DNA of 64,000 bases, from NCBI GenBank assembly GCA_910589015.1, contig CAJUSA010000007.1:56728-120727 (forward strand), written 5' to 3'. Of this stretch, positions 9,425 to 17,421 are shown one piece after another (within the stretch, counting starts at the first letter, position 1; each line of letters begins with the position of its first letter). A program made the position numbers and the translations under genes. This DNA comes from an uncultured Christensenellaceae bacterium (lineage in GTDB: Bacteria > Bacillota > Clostridia > Christensenellales > Borkfalkiaceae). The notes beneath the pieces were generated by a model. It was given only the letters and a program-made list of their open reading frames with translations, searched no databases and was not told the DNA's origin.

Positions 9425-9562
9425 GAAAATATTACAGTTTATATAGAAGGAACTCTAATGCTGAAAAAATGAGAAACATGTGGATTTTATGCGAAAAAGA
9501 TTAGTTTTTTCCCAAATTAAGTTGATAATTTAATAAGGATGGCACAATAAATACAAAAGATT
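9425..9562. other. Intergenic gap with abortive mini-frames
   Basis: 138 bases inside the cluster. A strong ribosome site (AGAAGG, 9445-9450) leads only to a four-codon frame at 9458-9472. A second ATG at 9540 also closes after three codons. The downstream glycosyltransferase has no good ribosome site of its own. This looks like the remnant of a decayed gene or a recombination seam; no hairpin or promoter was convincing. Confidence 0.35.
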
Positions 9563-10633
9563 ATGAAAAACATAGTTTTTTTTATTCAAAATATTTCTCA
9601 TTCGGCAGGAAGTGAAAGGGTCACTTCCATTTTGGCAAACAGTTTATGCGCCAAGGGTTATCATGTAACAATATTAAGTATTTGTGGAAAAAATAGTTGT
9701 TTTTATGAATTAGACAGCCGGATAGAACTTAAAACACTGTTTAACAAAGAGAATGTAGACAATAAGAAATCATTTTTTCAAGTGTATTTTAAGTTGAGAA
9801 AATTTTATAAATCGCACAAAACAGATTTGGTTATCGATGTTTTCGCTTCTTTAAGCATATATACTTTGGATTTGAAGCGAAAATTTGGTTTTAAAAATAT
9901 AACGTGGGAACATTTTAACAGCTTTGCAAATGTAGGTTTTAATAAAATCGGCAGAAAATATGCTGCTAAAAAGTCAGATTGTATTGTAGTATTAACCGAT
10001 ATTGATAAAAGTCATTATCAAAAAATTTTTCCACGTATGAGTGCGAGAATTGAGAGAATATTTAATCCTTTGCCGTATAAAAATGAAGCTTTGGATTTAA
10101 GTGAAAGACGGAATATCGTTTTGAGCGTTGGAAGATTGACATATCAAAAAGGATTTGATGTGATGATTAAAGCTTGGAACAAAATAGACAAGAAGGGTTG
10201 GCAATTATTGATTATAGGGGAAGGGGAAGAAGAACAACAACTAAACGAAATAATTAAAGATTCGAATTGCGAAAATATATGTTTGTTACCTTCTACTAGC
10301 AAAATTGAGGGTTATTACAAACAGGCAAAAATATACTTATCCACATCGCGTTTCGAAGGGTTGCCTATGACGATGTTGGAAGCGCAGGCTTTCGGTATTC
10401 CGATTATTTCATTTGATTATAATACCGGCCCGAAAGATATAATAAATCATGCAGAAAACGGTTTTTTGATAGAGAATAATAATGTGGATATGTTATGTGA
10501 ATATATCACTTCATTGTTATGCGATGAGGAAAAAATAAAGGAATTTTCTTATAATGCTTTTGAAAGCAGTAAACGGTTTGAAAGTTCGATTATTATTTCC
10601 CAATGGTTGAAACTAATAGAGGAACTTATATGA
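9563..10633 (+). CDS. GT4-family glycosyltransferase
   Basis: 356 residues, GT-B fold. The N-terminus has the ISHSAGSERVTSILAN pattern of the capsular galactosyl/N-acetylgalactosaminyltransferase-like group. The C-terminal domain has VGRLTYQKGFD and the donor motif TSRFEGLPMTMLEA with both glutamates. A hand count of bases 10021-10080 gives about 32 percent GC, far below the flanking housekeeping genes. That fits a horizontally exchanged, serotype-specific centre. Its last four bases overlap the start of the EpsG-like gene. Sugar specificity cannot be assigned. Confidence 0.85.
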   Translation: MKNIVFFIQNISHSAGSERVTSILANSLCAKGYHVTILSICGKNSCFYELDSRIELKTLFNKENVDNKKSFFQVYFKLRKFYKSHKTDLVIDVFASLSIYTLDLKRKFGFKNITWEHFNSFANVGFNKIGRKYAAKKSDCIVVLTDIDKSHYQKIFPRMSARIERIFNPLPYKNEALDLSERRNIVLSVGRLTYQKGFDVMIKAWNKIDKKGWQLLIIGEGEEEQQLNEIIKDSNCENICLLPSTSKIEGYYKQAKIYLSTSRFEGLPMTMLEAQAFGIPIISFDYNTGPKDIINHAENGFLIENNNVDMLCEYITSLLCDEEKIKEFSYNAFESSKRFESSIIISQWLKLIEELI

Positions 10634-11781
10634 TATATTTATTGGTTTTTTCGTTATCATCATTTTTTTTGTATGTGGCGGAAAAACAAATAAATTCTTT
10701 GAATAAAAAAGTTTTGACATTTATTGCCTTATTGCTTCCGATATTATTAGCTACTTTAAGGAACGAGAGGGTAGGTATTGATGTTGAAACATATATGAAA
10801 CCGTTATATCTTTGTTCTATGCGATCAAAGAATATCGGATCGTTTTTTGCTAACATGAAATCAGAATATGCCCTCATGCATTTGGATTATGGTTATGCGC
10901 TGATGGGTTATTTCGCAAGTAAAATTACGGGCGGTTTATGGGGAATATTTCTGGTTAATAGTTTGCTTTGTATTTTGCCGTTATACTTCGGAATAGTCAA
11001 ATATAATAAAATTTTGAAGTGCAATGTCAATGTCGGATCAAAAGAAGTTCCGATATGGATTGCAATGTTTATTTTTTATTGTTTATTTTACAATAACTCA
11101 TTAAATCAAGTTCGGCAGATAATCACTTGTGCACTTTTGTTTTACGGTTTTATGTCGTTATTAAGAAAAGAATATATTCGGGGCATATTTGTGTTTTTAG
11201 TGGCGTGTACGTTTCACAAAGCCTCTTTTATTTTTCTTTATATCGCTATTGTATATGGTTTCGCAAGAAGTAAAAATAAAAATTGGAGAATTATTTTATT
11301 ATTTTCTTTGATAGTTTTTTTAATTTTCAGTATCCAGATTTTTTATTTCGGAATGAATATATTAAATGCTTTAGGGTTAGTGCCGGAAAAATATTATGGG
11401 GAAATATTTAATAAAGAATATGGCGATCGAGATGTAAATCTAAGCTGGTTGTTCATCGCTTTGGTGATGCTCGTGATAACGGCTTTGAATCTTTATAACA
11501 ACCGACAGGATGTAATGGCAAGATTTTTGTTTTTGATTACATTCAGCTTTATATCATTGTTTAATCTGTCTTCTTATTTTTCGAGTTTTGGACGGATACA
11601 GTTGTATTTTATGATCTATGCTTCGATTTGTTTGCCTTTATTTGCAACTGCGGGACAAAGTTTGATAAAAGAAAGCAAAATTGCATCGAATATAATATGT
11701 ATTATTGTTCCCTTGTTATATTGGTTTGTAGCTGTTTACTTGTTTGATTATACAGGTACGATACCGTATTATTTTATTTAG
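10630..11781 (+). CDS. EpsG-like polysaccharide polymerase
   Basis: 383 residues and almost entirely hydrophobic, with about ten predicted membrane helices. The LRNERVGIDVETY motif after the second helix and the spacing of helices are typical of the EpsG family, which acts as Wzy-type polymerase. It would join repeat units at the outer face of the membrane after the flippase exports them. The ATG at 10630 overlaps the upstream stop (ATGA); an in-frame start at 10603 would lie well inside the upstream gene. AT-rich like its neighbours. Confidence 0.75.
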   Translation: MIYLLVFSLSSFFLYVAEKQINSLNKKVLTFIALLLPILLATLRNERVGIDVETYMKPLYLCSMRSKNIGSFFANMKSEYALMHLDYGYALMGYFASKITGGLWGIFLVNSLLCILPLYFGIVKYNKILKCNVNVGSKEVPIWIAMFIFYCLFYNNSLNQVRQIITCALLFYGFMSLLRKEYIRGIFVFLVACTFHKASFIFLYIAIVYGFARSKNKNWRIILLFSLIVFLIFSIQIFYFGMNILNALGLVPEKYYGEIFNKEYGDRDVNLSWLFIALVMLVITALNLYNNRQDVMARFLFLITFSFISLFNLSSYFSSFGRIQLYFMIYASICLPLFATAGQSLIKESKIASNIICIIVPLLYWFVAVYLFDYTGTIPYYFI

Positions 11782-11795
11782 AAAGAGGTTTTACC

Positions 11796-12905
11796 GTGAA
11801 AAAGATATTGGTTGTTGCTCTGTATCCCAATGAATCTTGTCCCGTGTTTTCTTTACATTTTGCAAAAGCTTTGTTGCGTAATGGCTGTTCTGTGTATGCT
11901 ATCCTGCCACAGAATGTGATTAATAAAGAAGAGTGGCTTGAAACTTTGTCTTCAGATCAAATTTGTTTTATTGATAATGAAAAAGGAAAGGGCTGGAAAG
12001 GTAAAATACAAAAATATTCTAATATATTCAAATTCATATTATTTAGAAAAAAATTTTTGCAATCAATTTTGAAGATTAAATTTGATATCGTTTTCTATAC
12101 GTTTTTCCACAGATGGAATGCATTGTTGAAAAGATATCTATTCAGCAAACGCCATATTTTGTTTGTTCATGATCCGATTCCGCATTCGGATGAGCATGCA
12201 AATCGCAAGAATAGACAGAAAAAACAAATTAAAAACATGGACGCAATTATTGTTTTATCGAAAAAATTTATTCCCTTATGTCAAAGTGAATTTGGATTGT
12301 CAGTCGATAAAATTTTATACATGCCGCATTGTTTGATGCATTATGGCGGTGATAAAAGAGTGCAGTTTGATAAAAACAAAGAAATAAATTTCTTATTTTT
12401 CGGCAGGATAACAAGTTATAAAGGATTGGATGTTTTAATTAAGGCTTATCGAAAATTAGAAGAATTTAATACAAAAGTGAAATTAACAATCGCGGGGAAC
12501 GGCGATTTTGATTCATATATGGAAGAATTCTCTAATTTGAAAAACGCTTTATTGATTAATCGATATATTCAGGATGAAGAGATTAAAGATATATTTTTGC
12601 AAGAGAATACAATCTGCGTATTGCCTTATATTGACGCAACACAATCGGGAGTTATACCTATTGCATATGAATACGGGAACCCTGTAATTGCAAGCGATAC
12701 AGGCGGGTTGAAAGAACAATTATTTGAAGGCGAGGTCGGCATATTTTGTTTACCGAATGATGTTGAGTCGTTATTTCAGAAGATGTTTGATGTCGTAAAC
12801 AATACGGATTTAATTTTCTCGCAATCGGAGCAAATGATTCACTTTTCTTCTAAGTTGAATTGGGAATATGCAACAAATGTTTTATTGGACACTATAACAT
12901 TATAA
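11796..12905 (+). CDS. GT4-family glycosyltransferase
   Basis: 369 residues, GT-B fold, GTG start at 11796 with AGAGG seven bases in front. FFGRITSYKGLDVLIKAY starts the donor domain. The EX7E region is weaker than in the other transferases (PYIDATQSGVIPIAYEYG, where the first acidic residue is replaced), as in several galactosyl/rhamnosyl transferases of this family. It contains HDPIPHSDE, reminiscent of a cytoplasmic acceptor-side loop. AT-rich. It lies 14 bases downstream of the polymerase, within the same transcription unit. Confidence 0.8.
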   Translation: MKKILVVALYPNESCPVFSLHFAKALLRNGCSVYAILPQNVINKEEWLETLSSDQICFIDNEKGKGWKGKIQKYSNIFKFILFRKKFLQSILKIKFDIVFYTFFHRWNALLKRYLFSKRHILFVHDPIPHSDEHANRKNRQKKQIKNMDAIIVLSKKFIPLCQSEFGLSVDKILYMPHCLMHYGGDKRVQFDKNKEINFLFFGRITSYKGLDVLIKAYRKLEEFNTKVKLTIAGNGDFDSYMEEFSNLKNALLINRYIQDEEIKDIFLQENTICVLPYIDATQSGVIPIAYEYGNPVIASDTGGLKEQLFEGEVGIFCLPNDVESLFQKMFDVVNNTDLIFSQSEQMIHFSSKLNWEYATNVLLDTITL

Positions 12906-12932
12906 ATAATTCATTTTTAGAAGGTTTATTTC

Positions 12933-14504
12933 ATGGCGAAAAAATATGGTATATTAAATGTATCCGTATCTGTTATATTTAAGATTTTTCTGTTGATAGG
13001 CAATTTGCTTGTAAGAAGATATTTAATCCAGTGTATTGGAAATGAAATCAACGGACTTAATTCATTATATATCAGTATACTTGATTTTTTGTCCGTAACA
13101 GAACTTGGAATCGGGACGGCAATTACTTTTTGCATGTATCGGCCTATTGTAAAAGGCGAACTGGATAAAGTATCCGCTTTGTATGGTCTTTTTACAAAGA
13201 TTTATTTAATTATCAGTGCGGTTATAACTTTAGCAGGATTAGGCGTGATGTTTTTTTTGCCTGTTTTAGCAAAAGGTTATGCCTTAAAAAATAGCGAGCT
13301 GTATTTAACATTTTTTTTAATGTTGATCTCGGTAGTTATTACTTATTTATTTGCATCGAAAACATCGTTGTTGAATGCTTATAAAAATAACTACATTACA
13401 ACCGCAATTTCGTCTTCGGGGCAGTTGCTTCAATTTTTATTGCAAATAATTGTTTTAATTTATACAAAGTCGTTTTTTTGGTTTTTGATTTGCAGGGTTT
13501 TGTCTTCGTTGTTGCAATGGGGCGTTACAGAAATTGTTGCGCGCGTAAAATATAACCCGATCATCAAAAACAAACAGAAAATCGATCCGGAAACCAAGAA
13601 AGAAGTAACGAAAAACGTAAAAGCCATGTTCATGCATAAGATCGGTAATATGCTTGTAAACACGGCCGATAGTGTAATTATATCGGCGTTTATCGGTGTT
13701 ATTGTTCTTGGTAAATATACAAATTATACAATAATCGTTTCTGCGTTGACGGGCGTGTTGATGTTGTTTTTTACGCCGCTCACCTCGGTGATCGGACATC
13801 TGTGCATAGAAGAAGACAAGAGTGCCGTCAAAAAATATCTTAACTTCTTCCATACCTTTAATTTTATCCTCGGCACGGTGTTCTTTTTGGGGTATTACGG
13901 CATTATCGATAATCTCGTCAACATCTGTTTTAAGAGCAACGAAGAGTTGGAACTCGTGAAAAGCGTTTCGTTCATTATTACGCTCAATTATTTTATTCAG
14001 TTTATGCGGCAGGCGACCATGCTGTTTCGGGACGCGACGGGTACGTTTTATAACGACAGATGGAAACCGTTGTTCGAAGGCTTGCTCAATATCGGGCTTT
14101 CGATCGGGTTTGTCTATCTGTTCGGATATTTATTCGGCGAAGACTTTGCCGTGGTCGGTGTGATCGTGGCGACGATCATAACAAACTTAACCATTTGTCA
14201 CATTGTCGAACCGCACGTTCTTTATAAATACGCGCTCGGCGATAAACCGACAAAGTATTATATCCGCAATTACCTGTATATCGTTGCCTTTGCGGCGGCG
14301 TTGGTCGTGTTGCATTTTTGCATGCAGAGTTATCAGAGCGAATGGAAAGAACTGCTCGTGAACGGGTGTATTGCCGTTGCGATTGCGGTGATTCCTTGTA
14401 CGGCGGCAATTTTGACCGATCGGGATTTCCGACACCATATCAAAAACGTATTGTTGAAAATTAAGAAAAAATTCCGAAAACAAAAGGAAGAGACGCCGTC
14501 GTAA
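12933..14504 (+). CDS. Wzx-type oligosaccharide flippase
   Basis: 523 residues with 12 to 14 predicted membrane helices, a member of the polysaccharide-export branch of the MOP superfamily. It should flip lipid-linked repeat units across the membrane for the EpsG-like polymerase. AGAAGG precedes the ATG. The tail is strongly basic (KIKKKFRKQK). Composition changes inside the gene: bases 13321-13380 count to about 32 percent GC, bases 14341-14400 to about 48 percent. The 3' half thus resembles the core genome and the 5' half the exchanged island. A terminator follows. Confidence 0.88.
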   Translation: MAKKYGILNVSVSVIFKIFLLIGNLLVRRYLIQCIGNEINGLNSLYISILDFLSVTELGIGTAITFCMYRPIVKGELDKVSALYGLFTKIYLIISAVITLAGLGVMFFLPVLAKGYALKNSELYLTFFLMLISVVITYLFASKTSLLNAYKNNYITTAISSSGQLLQFLLQIIVLIYTKSFFWFLICRVLSSLLQWGVTEIVARVKYNPIIKNKQKIDPETKKEVTKNVKAMFMHKIGNMLVNTADSVIISAFIGVIVLGKYTNYTIIVSALTGVLMLFFTPLTSVIGHLCIEEDKSAVKKYLNFFHTFNFILGTVFFLGYYGIIDNLVNICFKSNEELELVKSVSFIITLNYFIQFMRQATMLFRDATGTFYNDRWKPLFEGLLNIGLSIGFVYLFGYLFGEDFAVVGVIVATIITNLTICHIVEPHVLYKYALGDKPTKYYIRNYLYIVAFAAALVVLHFCMQSYQSEWKELLVNGCIAVAIAVIPCTAAILTDRDFRHHIKNVLLKIKKKFRKQKEETPS

Positions 14505-14520
14505 CAAATGATAAAACCGA

Positions 14521-14550
14521 AAAAGACTTGCCATGGGCAGGTCTTTTTTT
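14521..14550 (+). terminator. Rho-independent terminator of the polysaccharide cluster
   Basis: Stem AAAAGACTTGCC paired with GGCAGGTCTTTT, one G-T wobble, 3-base loop ATG, then a T run. Confidence 0.85.
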
Positions 14551-14588
14551 GCATAATTTTTCCGCAGAGAGGGAAACTGTTAGGGAAC

Positions 14589-15605
14589 ATGGGAAAACAG
14601 ACGATTTATTTCAAGAATAAACCGCAGATCATTTCGGTAAGCACGGTGGCGGGGACAAAGGAATGCGAGGGGATCATCGGGCGCTACGTTGAAACGGCGC
14701 TTGACGACGATATGTTCGGGGAACCGACCTACGAAAAAGCCGAATGTAAAATGTTGCGGTCGGTGATCGACGGCGCGATTGCCAACGCCGAACTCAAACG
14801 CGAGCAAATCGACGCGATCGTCTCGGGCGATCTGCTCAACCAGATCATTTCGGCAAGTTTTGCGGCGCGCGATCTTGCAGTGCCGTTTTTAGGCGTGTAC
14901 GGGGCATGCTCGACCATGGCGGAAAGTCTTGCCGTGGCGGCGGCGTTCGTGGACGGCGGCTTTTGCAATCGCGTGGTGGCGGCGACGGGCAGTCATTTCG
15001 CCTCGGCGGAACGGCAGTACCGTTATCCGCTCGAACTCGGCACGACGCGTCCGCCGCAATCGCAGTGGACGGTAACGGGCGCGGGGGCGGCGCTGGTGGC
15101 GGACGGTGCAACGGCAAAGCGCGATTTGAAGGACGACGGGATCCTGATCACCGCGGCGACGCTTGGCAAAGTCGTCGATTTCGGCATTACCGACGTCAAC
15201 AACATGGGCGCGGCGATGGCGCCCGCCGCGGCGGATACCATTCTGACACATTTCCGCAATACGGGCGAAAGCCCCGAAGAATACGACCTCATCGTCACGG
15301 GCGATTTAGGTGCTTTGGGCAGCCGTATCCTGAAAGATCTGACTTGGGAAAAGGGGCTTGATATCGGCGCGAATCATGTCGATTGCGGTGAGATCATCTA
15401 TAACGTCATCGAGGACGAATTTCAGGGCGGGAGCGGTGCGGGATGCAGTGCGGTCGTGCTCAATTCTTATCTGCATGCCAAACTGATGGCGGGGGCTTTC
15501 CATAAAATATTATTTGCGGCGACGGGCGCGTTGCTTTCCACTGTGACTTCGGGACAGGGGGAAAGCATTCCCTGCATCGCGCACGCCGTAGTATTAGAGA
15601 GGTAA
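14589..15605 (+). CDS. spoVAD: Stage V sporulation protein AD
   Basis: 338 residues, the usual length for SpoVAD. It has a thiolase-like fold and takes part in moving dipicolinic acid into the developing spore. Conserved features are VSGDLLNQI near residue 80, GVYGACSTM with the thiolase-like cysteine, GSHFASAERQYRYPLE, and the C-terminal GGSGAGCSA. The ATG at 14589 is chosen over an in-frame ATG at 14508, because that one lies upstream of, and would be translated through, the preceding terminator. spoVAE follows 4 bases on. spoVAC, normally directly upstream, is missing at this place. Confidence 0.95.
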   Translation: MGKQTIYFKNKPQIISVSTVAGTKECEGIIGRYVETALDDDMFGEPTYEKAECKMLRSVIDGAIANAELKREQIDAIVSGDLLNQIISASFAARDLAVPFLGVYGACSTMAESLAVAAAFVDGGFCNRVVAATGSHFASAERQYRYPLELGTTRPPQSQWTVTGAGAALVADGATAKRDLKDDGILITAATLGKVVDFGITDVNNMGAAMAPAAADTILTHFRNTGESPEEYDLIVTGDLGALGSRILKDLTWEKGLDIGANHVDCGEIIYNVIEDEFQGGSGAGCSAVVLNSYLHAKLMAGAFHKILFAATGALLSTVTSGQGESIPCIAHAVVLER

Positions 15606-15609
15606 AACG

Positions 15610-15987
15610 ATGGAATTTCTGGAAATTGCTTTGATGTTTTTGAAGGCGTTCGTCGTGGGCGGACTGATTTGCACGGTTGCGCAGGTGATCATCAATTTCA
15701 CCGAGCTGACCGCGGGCAAAATACTCGTTTCGTTTATGCTGGCGGGAATCGCGCTGACGGCGCTCGGCGTATATCAACCGCTCGTGGAATTTGCGGGCGC
15801 AGGGGCGACCGTGCCCATCTCGGGATTCGGCTATCTGCTCGCAAACGGCGCCATGCGCGGCGCGCAGGAAGGGCTGTTCCAAGCGCTGACGGGTTCGCTT
15901 GCCGCGGCAAGCGCGGGTGTGACGGCGGCGGTGATCTTCTCGTTTATTATGGCGCTCATCTTCAAATCGCACACAAAACACAGCTGA
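15610..15987 (+). CDS. spoVAE: Stage V sporulation protein AE
   Basis: 125 residues with about four membrane helices, close to the family length of about 116. The family signature VGGLICTVAQVIINFTELT is near residue 15, with GFGYLLANGAMRGAQEGL in the middle. It is a membrane part of the SpoVA dipicolinic-acid channel of the inner spore membrane and works with SpoVAD. It lies 4 bases after spoVAD and belongs to the same operon. Confidence 0.95.
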   Translation: MEFLEIALMFLKAFVVGGLICTVAQVIINFTELTAGKILVSFMLAGIALTALGVYQPLVEFAGAGATVPISGFGYLLANGAMRGAQEGLFQALTGSLAAASAGVTAAVIFSFIMALIFKSHTKHS

Positions 15988-16041
15988 CGGCGGGGTATAA
16001 TTGCGGCAGATTGCGCGCAAACTGATAAAAAAGGAGTGAAC

Positions 16042-16473
16042 ATGAAAAAAATTCGGAAAACCTTTACCGTAGGCGCGGCAGTCGCGTGCATGCTTTGTTT
16101 GGCAGGGTGCGGCGGCGGAAAAACATCCTATACGGGCGATTATCATTACGAAACCGAATACGGCGTTTACGGCGTCAAGGTCGAAGTCGAAGTGATGAAC
16201 GGTATCGTCAAAGACGTCGATATCATCAGTAGCGGCTATCAGGAAGTGACCGATATCTGGGAAGGGAAGGAAAATTATCTTCGCAACCGCGAATCAATGC
16301 TCGAATCGTTCGAGGGGAAGAGCGTGGCAGAAATTTTATCCTACATCGTTTCCACCGAAACGGACGGGACGCCCGCGCAGATCTCGGCTGGGTCGCTGAA
16401 AGTCGTAACGGGTGCGACGCAATGCTCGGGGCGGCTTATTCTTGCCGTGCAGGACGCGTTGAAAAAAGTATAA
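16042..16473 (+). CDS. FMN-binding-domain lipoprotein
   Basis: 143 residues. Lipoprotein signal with basic start, hydrophobic core and LAGC lipobox (Cys23). The rest is one FMN-binding domain (YGVKVEVEV near 40, VVTGATQCSG near the end). The Thr of TGAT is where ApbE-type transferases attach FMN covalently. The residue at the usual Asp of the Dxx(S/T)GAT motif is lysine here, so acceptor quality is uncertain. It should be anchored on the outer face of the membrane as a flavin electron carrier. ATG at 16042 has AAGGAG just in front; a GTG at 16036 overlaps that ribosome site. A TATAAT at 15996-16001 without a good -35 may be its own promoter. apbE is 950 bases downstream. Confidence 0.85.
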   Translation: MKKIRKTFTVGAAVACMLCLAGCGGGKTSYTGDYHYETEYGVYGVKVEVEVMNGIVKDVDIISSGYQEVTDIWEGKENYLRNRESMLESFEGKSVAEILSYIVSTETDGTPAQISAGSLKVVTGATQCSGRLILAVQDALKKV

Positions 16474-16518
16474 TCGGTCGGCAAAGAAAAAGTATTTGCA
16501 AACAGGGCCATACAAATA

Positions 16519-16558
16519 GCGCACTGCTTCATATTGAAGTAGTGCGCTGACTTTTTTT
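16519..16558 (+). terminator. Rho-independent terminator
   Basis: 13-bp stem GCGCACTGCTTCA / TGAAGTAGTGCGC with one G-T pair and a 3-base loop, followed within a few bases by seven T. Confidence 0.85.
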
Positions 16559-16614
16559 CAAATTTAGTAAAACGAATGTAATTTATCGTTATGCTGTGTC
16601 AAGTTATTCCCAAA

Positions 16615-16709
16615 ACGTCATTTTGAGCCGACGCGTCCTTGCGTTGTGCCGAAGAATCTAAATTGTGAGATGTTTCGACTACGGCTTATGCCTTCGCTCA
16701 ACACGACGT
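16615..16709. repeat. REP-like palindromic intergenic element
   Basis: About 95 bases with imperfect inverted ends: ACGTCATTTTGAGC at the left matches the complement of GCTCAACACGACGT at the right at 12 of 14 positions. The interior carries GAAGAATCT and TTTCGACTACGG, a style common in small palindromic repeats of gut Firmicutes and Bacteroidetes. No second copy was noticed in this window, so repeat status rests on its form. Confidence 0.45.
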
Positions 16710-16735
16710 AAGAGAACGTTAAATTGAAATTTATA

Positions 16736-17266
16736 TTAGGTTGGATATGCACAACTGAAAGTATAAATGTAACTATCAAAACTAATATTCATTTTATATT
16801 TTTTGAATTGCGATTTCTTTTTTATCTTAAAGCCATTATTTGTAAGTAATCTATTTGATGCAATATTATCTTGTGCAACTTCCGCAGTTATTTCAATGCC
16901 ACCATTGTTGCGTATCCAAGTAACGATTAAAGTCAACAGTTCTGAACCAAATCTTTTTCTCCAATAGTTCTTATGAATACAATATCCTATATCAAATATT
17001 TCCTTGTTTTTGTCAGGGAAAATGCAAGCAGAACCTATTATTTCATTAGAACCGTTTAGCACAACGGTTAAATAATATCCGTCGGGATTATTTTCAAGAC
17101 CATCAAGTGCTTTTTGGAAATCGCTATCAACATATTCCACCGTCGGGTCGCTCATATATTTGCCATTCACTTCGTCAAACCACATTTCAGTAAGATATGG
17201 CAGGTCTTTTTTTTGATAATTCCGTACAGTGATTCTTGAAGAAATAAGTGGCTTCTCTATTAGCAT
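16736..17266 (-). CDS. GNAT acetyltransferase, RimJ/RimL-like
   Basis: 176 residues on the - strand. GNAT fold of the RimJ/RimL type: N-terminal SSRITVRNYQKKDL, central IGSACIF, and acetyl-CoA loop region YWRKRFGSELLTL followed by DNIASNRLLTNNGF. It probably acetylates an amine of a small molecule or a protein N-terminus; the substrate is unknown. GGGGAG lies before the ATG. The gene is very AT-rich (bases 16801-16860 count to about 23 percent GC), in contrast to its neighbours. With the adjacent palindromic element and the opposite strand, this suggests acquisition by transfer into the flavin lipoprotein/ApbE locus. Confidence 0.82.
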   Translation of the reverse strand: MLIEKPLISSRITVRNYQKKDLPYLTEMWFDEVNGKYMSDPTVEYVDSDFQKALDGLENNPDGYYLTVVLNGSNEIIGSACIFPDKNKEIFDIGYCIHKNYWRKRFGSELLTLIVTWIRNNGGIEITAEVAQDNIASNRLLTNNGFKIKKKSQFKKYKMNISFDSYIYTFSCAYPT

Positions 17267-17306
17267 TTTGAATGCTCCCCGTTAAATTACTGTTTATCGC
17301 ACAATC

Positions 17307-17335
17307 ATTATAGCAAAAGCACAACAAAAAAGCAA
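17307..17335 (-). promoter_or_regulatory. Sigma-A promoter for the GNAT gene
   Basis: Read on the - strand: TTGCTT (17335-17330), 17-base spacer, TATAAT (17312-17307), about 40 bases before the ATG. Confidence 0.7.
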
Positions 17336-17371
17336 GGAAAACCGTAATTCACTTTCCTGATCCATTTTTTC

Positions 17372-17400
17372 TTGTATTTTTCGGGCGAATGGGCTATAAT
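17372..17400 (+). promoter_or_regulatory. Sigma-A promoter for apbE
   Basis: TTGTAT at 17372-17377, 17-base spacer, TATAAT at 17395-17400. It rules out the in-frame ATG at 17389 as start of apbE, since that codon precedes the -10 box. Confidence 0.7.
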
Positions 17401-17421
17401 ACAGGCAACGGAGTGTTTGTT

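Noticed and set aside
14508..14588. Longer spoVAD N-terminus from the ATG at 14508
   Set aside because: It would be translated through the flippase terminator stem and add residues not found in SpoVAD; the ATG at 14589 gives the family start.
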